Below, in pieces: positions 60,823 to 64,000 of a stretch of 64,000 bases of DNA (positions are counted from its first letter, which is position 1; each line of letters starts with the position of its first letter). The position numbers were made by a program, and so were the translations under genes. The DNA comes from SG8-4 sp964598225 (GTDB lineage Bacteria > Planctomycetota > Phycisphaerae > Sedimentisphaerales > Anaerobacaceae): contig CAZRBG010000021.1 of assembly GCA_964598225.1 (NCBI GenBank), positions 18,176-82,175 on the forward strand, in the 5' to 3' direction. The notes beneath the pieces were generated by a model, which was not told where the DNA came from, ran no database searches, and worked only from the letters and a program-made list of their open reading frames with translations.

Positions 60823-62526
60823 TCACTGAGGTAACGTAAACAAGAACGTTGTGCCATGCCCCACCCGGGATTCCACCCAGACTCTACCGCCCAGACTCTC
60901 GACAATCTTTTTGACCGTTGATAAGCCGATGCCGGTGCTTTCGACTTGATCTCGGCTGGTAAGCGTCTGGAACATCTTGAAGATCTTGCCGAAATATTTT
61001 TCATCGATTCCACAACCGTTGTCGGCAACACTGAACTTCCAAAAACGCCCTTCCTTCGTACAATCGACTTTGATATGTCCCTGAGGCTTGTCCATGTACT
61101 TTATTGCATTATCGATAAGATTCTGGAAGACTTGAATCAGAAGAGTTTTGCGGCTTTCGATGACGGGCAGGCCTTTTGAAACAGATATCCTGATATTCCG
61201 CGGGGGCGCGATCGAAGTGACAATCTCTTCGACAAGCTTGCGCGTGTGTATCTTTTGCTTGTTTTCCACAGAGCGGCCAATCTTGGAATACTTCAAAATG
61301 CTGTCTATGTGCGTATACATTCGACTCGCTCTTCCGACCAGCATCTGAAGCAGTTCCTTACCCTTATCATCCAGCAAGTCGCCATACTCCGAACACACTA
61401 TTCCTGCAATACTTCCAATTCCACGCAACGGGGCTTTCAAATCGTGGGCTGCTATATGAGCGAAATCAACAAGATCGCGATTTGCACTGGTCAGTTTACC
61501 GATAGTGGATCGCAATTCCTTATTCAAGCTTATCAAAGCTTGTTCGGCACGTCTTTGCTCGGTGACGTCCTTGATAATTGTCACTGCGCCGATGACCTTT
61601 TTATTGGCGGTAATGAATTGTGTGCCCGCCTCGACGGTGACTTCATTGCCGTTTTTGTGCCTTAGCTGCAGCTCCATCGGACTTACAGGTTCGCCGGTCA
61701 GGATCGTGTCTTTGAACAGTTTAAGCAAACGAGGGATATCTCTTATGCAAAGAATACCGGACGAAGCAAAATCTTTCCCTTTGACTTCTTCGGGCGTATA
61801 TCCAAGCATTTCTTCTATACGCCGATTTACATCCAAAACTCTTCCTTTCGTATCGACGTAGCAGATGACGTCAGTGACATTTTCGAAAATCATCCTGAAC
61901 TTTTCTTCACTCTCCTTCAGGGCCTCCAGTGCTTTCTGCCGCTCGGCGTCTTCGATCCTCAGAACCTCGTTGGCTCGCGTAAGCTCGGCCGTTCGCTCGG
62001 CCACCATATCCTCGAGGTGATCGCGATATTCCGCCAGTTCGTTTTCCAGCCTCTTTACCTCGCTAATGTCCGTGACGATGCCGTCGACCCTGGTAATGTC
62101 CGTTTCCTTGTCTTCCGACAGCAGGCCCTGGTCCCTCACGTAACGGACCTGGCCCGTATGTCTGTGGACTATCTGGTATTCCAGGCTGTAAGGAACCTCG
62201 TCCCTGCTGGCGATCTCGTAGTTGCTCAGCGCCCGCTGCCTGTCTTCGGGATGTATACATTTGGGCCAGGTATCCGGATTTTGACTGATTTCTTCAGCCG
62301 AATACCCGGTCCAATACTCCCACTCCTTCGAGACGAAGGTCATTGGACCGGTTCTGCCGTAGAAGGCCGAATAGACGGCACAGGGGAAATTTTTCGAGAG
62401 CACTTCCGGATTTTGAGCGCTTAGAGCGTCCCGGTCGCCCGTTCCTCTTTCTGAGCTGTCCTCACAAAAATGTTCCAATAGCTCCTCGTTCTTTCGCTTT
62501 GTATCTTCTTTCCCGCTTGCAGTCAT
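60823..62526 (-). CDS. PAS-domain sensor histidine kinase
   Basis: The 567-residue cytosolic kinase has two PAS domains (about residues 50-165, with WTGYSAEEISQNPDTWPKCI, and about 205-325, with FENVTDVICYVDTKGRVLDV), linked by a coiled coil, then a HisKA domain with phospho-acceptor His361 in AAHDLKAPLRGIGS and a HATPase domain: N-box QNLIDNAIKYMDKP, G1 VADNGCGIDEKYFGK, G2 GIGLSTVKKIVESLGG. No transmembrane segment is present. There is no response regulator gene next to it, so the partner is elsewhere. The H-box D-L-K-A-P-L resembles phytochrome-like kinases. Confidence 0.92.
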   Translation of the reverse strand: MTASGKEDTKRKNEELLEHFCEDSSERGTGDRDALSAQNPEVLSKNFPCAVYSAFYGRTGPMTFVSKEWEYWTGYSAEEISQNPDTWPKCIHPEDRQRALSNYEIASRDEVPYSLEYQIVHRHTGQVRYVRDQGLLSEDKETDITRVDGIVTDISEVKRLENELAEYRDHLEDMVAERTAELTRANEVLRIEDAERQKALEALKESEEKFRMIFENVTDVICYVDTKGRVLDVNRRIEEMLGYTPEEVKGKDFASSGILCIRDIPRLLKLFKDTILTGEPVSPMELQLRHKNGNEVTVEAGTQFITANKKVIGAVTIIKDVTEQRRAEQALISLNKELRSTIGKLTSANRDLVDFAHIAAHDLKAPLRGIGSIAGIVCSEYGDLLDDKGKELLQMLVGRASRMYTHIDSILKYSKIGRSVENKQKIHTRKLVEEIVTSIAPPRNIRISVSKGLPVIESRKTLLIQVFQNLIDNAIKYMDKPQGHIKVDCTKEGRFWKFSVADNGCGIDEKYFGKIFKMFQTLTSRDQVESTGIGLSTVKKIVESLGGRVWVESRVGHGTTFLFTLPQ

Positions 62527-62924
62527 TTCTTGTTTATATCCAGGAAACGGATTTATCAGCGGCTGTCCTCTGACGTTGCACTAAAATCCGATCCCCAAGG
62601 CATCCGCCCCATCATATCTCGACAACATAAAGCCGACACTTTCGTTCTTAGTGGGCAATGCGCCACATTTGTAACTTTCGCAAACCCACATTGACATAAA
62701 CATTTATAAACAAAGGACCTATCTTATTATTATGAGTTGTACACATACAAATAGTTTCGGCATGTAACTCAATATGGGACGAAAACCGGTTCGTTGCTTT
62801 GGCTTTTAGTGCTTCGTAGCAGATGAATTTGTACCATCGTGTCCGAGCGCGGCAACCCCAAGCGCAACGCTGCCCTGAGCGAAGTCGAATGGATTACTGA
62901 CATCAACTTGCTTTGGGCGCGCCT
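62527..62924. other. intergenic region without supported gene
   Basis: This 398-base gap lies between the histidine kinase and the FMN-binding protein gene. It contains a fragment of the dispersed repeat (CTGCCCTGAGCGAAGTCGAA at 62870-62889; the reverse complement occurs at 26097 and 63872) and AT-rich sequence near 62700 that may hold the kinase promoter. No coding frame is supported. Confidence 0.55.
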
Positions 62925-63308
62925 TTATTCTTTGTCACCAACGAGAGGCCACACTTCATTTACCTGAAAGAAAACGAGATACTTGTTCGAATCATCGCCG
63001 GCCGGACATATCTCCGGTTGCTTCTTTCGGAATTCCTCGATCAGAGAGGAGTTGGTTTCTTCCCGGATCTCCGTCAGGTATAGCCGTATGCCGTTGTATC
63101 CTTCACCTTTTTCGACGAACATATACGCCGCGTTTGGATTTGTCTTTATATTCTGGTGGCTCAGTCGCTCGCGCATGACGAAAGCTACCGTAGTCTCGTC
63201 GATTACGGTCGGCCTGGCGTAAATGGCAACATCGACAATTCCATCGGAATCGGCAGTGGCCAGAACACCAAGACCCTCGGTATTTTCGAAGTATTCCAAT
63301 AAGCTCAT
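62925..63308 (-). CDS. pyridoxamine 5'-phosphate oxidase-like FMN-binding protein
   Basis: From ATG 63308, nine bases after GGAG, the 127-residue product is a split-barrel flavin-binding domain: GLGVLATADSDGIVDVAIYA, TVAFVMRERLSHQNIKTNP, NAAYMFVEKGEGYNGIRLYL. This PNPOx-like family includes oxidoreductases for F420 or FMN and heme-related proteins. Which reaction applies is not readable. A longer frame upstream to 63542 adds residues without family likeness and lies over a gene-poor region, so I reject it. Confidence 0.8.
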   Translation of the reverse strand: MSLLEYFENTEGLGVLATADSDGIVDVAIYARPTVIDETTVAFVMRERLSHQNIKTNPNAAYMFVEKGEGYNGIRLYLTEIREETNSSLIEEFRKKQPEICPAGDDSNKYLVFFQVNEVWPLVGDKE

Positions 63309-63618
63309 ATATAGTCGCTCCGTGAATGGTTTACGTAGTCGTAAATTGCTCAGGTGTAGTTTATACGAAGAAACACGAGGTTTGATCGACAAGCAGGTAC
63401 GGATCGCTCGATATAGTCCCCAAAAAGTACCATTCGCCCTCAGCAGTCCCGAAAACGCCCTTGAGAAGAAAAAAGCGTCAAATTCAAAAAAAGCGTTACA
63501 TTTGTTGCCGCCAACGGCACTTGAATGTAGAAATCGACGCAATTATTCCTGTAAAGGAAACAACGTCAGACAATTATGAAGCTCCTGGGCAAGTGTATCC
63601 AATCTGCACTGCCATACA

Positions 63619-63667
63619 AGCCTCTGCCCAAAATCAACCCACCTCCTCCTGATGGCAGGGGCTTTTT
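63619..63667 (+). terminator. terminator-like hairpin with T-run
   Basis: AGCCTCTGCC (63619-63628) and GGCAGGGGCT (63654-63663) pair over 10 bases with one G-U pair, a 25-base loop, and TTTT after the stem. No plus-strand gene precedes it. Confidence 0.4.
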
Positions 63668-63888
63668 AAACTGCACTTTTTACAATCTTGAGGATAGATT
63701 TAGGCATTCTAACAAAACCCAATATGTCATTCTGAGCCGCCGGGCCGCTTCGCGGCTGGTGCCGGAAACAAAATGGGCCGACATGTCATTGCGAAGGAGC
63801 GCAGCGACTGCGGCGATCTCAACCGTTACGGCAGCAAAGAGGTCTATTTTCTTAGGAGCCCATCCGACTTCGCTCAGGGCAGGCTTTG

Positions 63889-63938
63889 CTGAGGAACCTA
63901 TTAAAATAGACGCGCGCAGCGGCTCCTTACCCTCTTAG
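63889..63938. repeat. GAGGAACC...GCAGCGGCTCC repeat
   Basis: GAGGAACCTATTAAAATAG then GCAGCGGCTCCTTACC; matches the copy at 49684-49746. Confidence 0.6.
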
Positions 63939-64000
63939 TTCGGTTTTGGACTAAGCGGCTTCGCCGCGTGACTGCCCCACTACGCTACGTCTGGTGATCA

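Larger units (their letters stand above)
63309..64000. other. gene-poor tail of window with repeats and one terminator-like structure
   Basis: These 692 bases have no supported gene. From 63715 on they consist of dispersed repeats: GTCATTGCGAAGGAGCGCAG (63785-63804), a CATCCGACTTCGCTCAGGGC segment (63868-63887) and a GAGGAACC...GCAGCGGCTCC copy (63889-63938). A terminator-like hairpin is at 63619-63667. The rest is unremarkable; an unannotated small RNA on the plus strand before the terminator cannot be excluded. Confidence 0.5.

Noticed and set aside
62925..63542. Longer, 205-residue version of the FMN-binding protein
   Set aside because: Residues before Met at 63308 have no family likeness, and GGAG sits correctly for the 63308 start.

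Overview
The window looks like chromosome from a Gram-negative, probably anaerobic or facultative member of the Planctomycetota, most likely Phycisphaerae-like. This is an inference from gene content: a dockerin-bearing secreted protein, prepilin-like proteins with Ala or Ser at the cleavage site, a DUF1080 protein, SGNH and CehA-type secreted hydrolases, a BlaI/M56 pair, Kdo transferase (an LPS outer membrane) and many lipoproteins. I found no rRNA, tRNA, CRISPR array, phage or intact insertion sequence.

Layout. 1-5 kb: a formate dehydrogenase operon (flavin subunit cut by the window edge, then the molybdenum alpha subunit) followed by a Tat-exported sugar isomerase-like protein. 5-9.2 kb: envelope polysaccharide genes (DUF4416, a MraY/WecA-type phosphosugar transferase, an O-antigen ligase with TPRs). 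9.2-17.8 kb: housekeeping genes (YebC, Gfo/Idh/MocA oxidoreductase, SEC-C protein, cold shock protein, MBL lipoprotein), a decayed PIN toxin with a small partner, and a zinc-ribbon/small membrane protein/LemA/M48 protease operon. 18-26 kb: a protein with 14 exact 42-residue TPR units, an amidohydrolase-like protein coupled to a sodium symporter, MazG-like NTPase, AsnA and a GH16 enzyme. 26-35 kb: a prepilin-like protein fused to a Hint domain, STAS and RsbW-like regulators, a secreted amidase, a GH10-like protein lacking both catalytic glutamates, a ComEA-like protein, a lipoprotein and WaaA. 35-43.6 kb: a minus-strand group of secreted hydrolases and an aspartyl protease with dockerin, led by a nucleotidyltransferase/small-protein pair. 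43.7-54 kb: transport (DAACS, TrkH/TrkA), an AAA ATPase, membrane proteins, a DUF434 protein and an AsmA-like protein. 54-63.3 kb: an MBL protein, the BlaI/M56 module with an apparent one-base frameshift, an Arg/Glu-rich secreted protein, a PAS histidine kinase and an FMN-binding protein.

Most genes are close-packed with recognisable ribosome binding sites. Intergenic regions are rich in short dispersed repeats: the CATTCCTGC palindrome family, an AGGGCGAGACGCC hairpin, a CACAAAGACACGAAG pair, an inverted pair around trkA, and a compound hairpin element that lies inside a reading frame. The best candidates for something undescribed are the Hint-domain pilin-like protein, the inactive-looking GH10-like protein in its operon, and the M56/charged-protein module. 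All functional calls come from reading the sequence; no database search was run.
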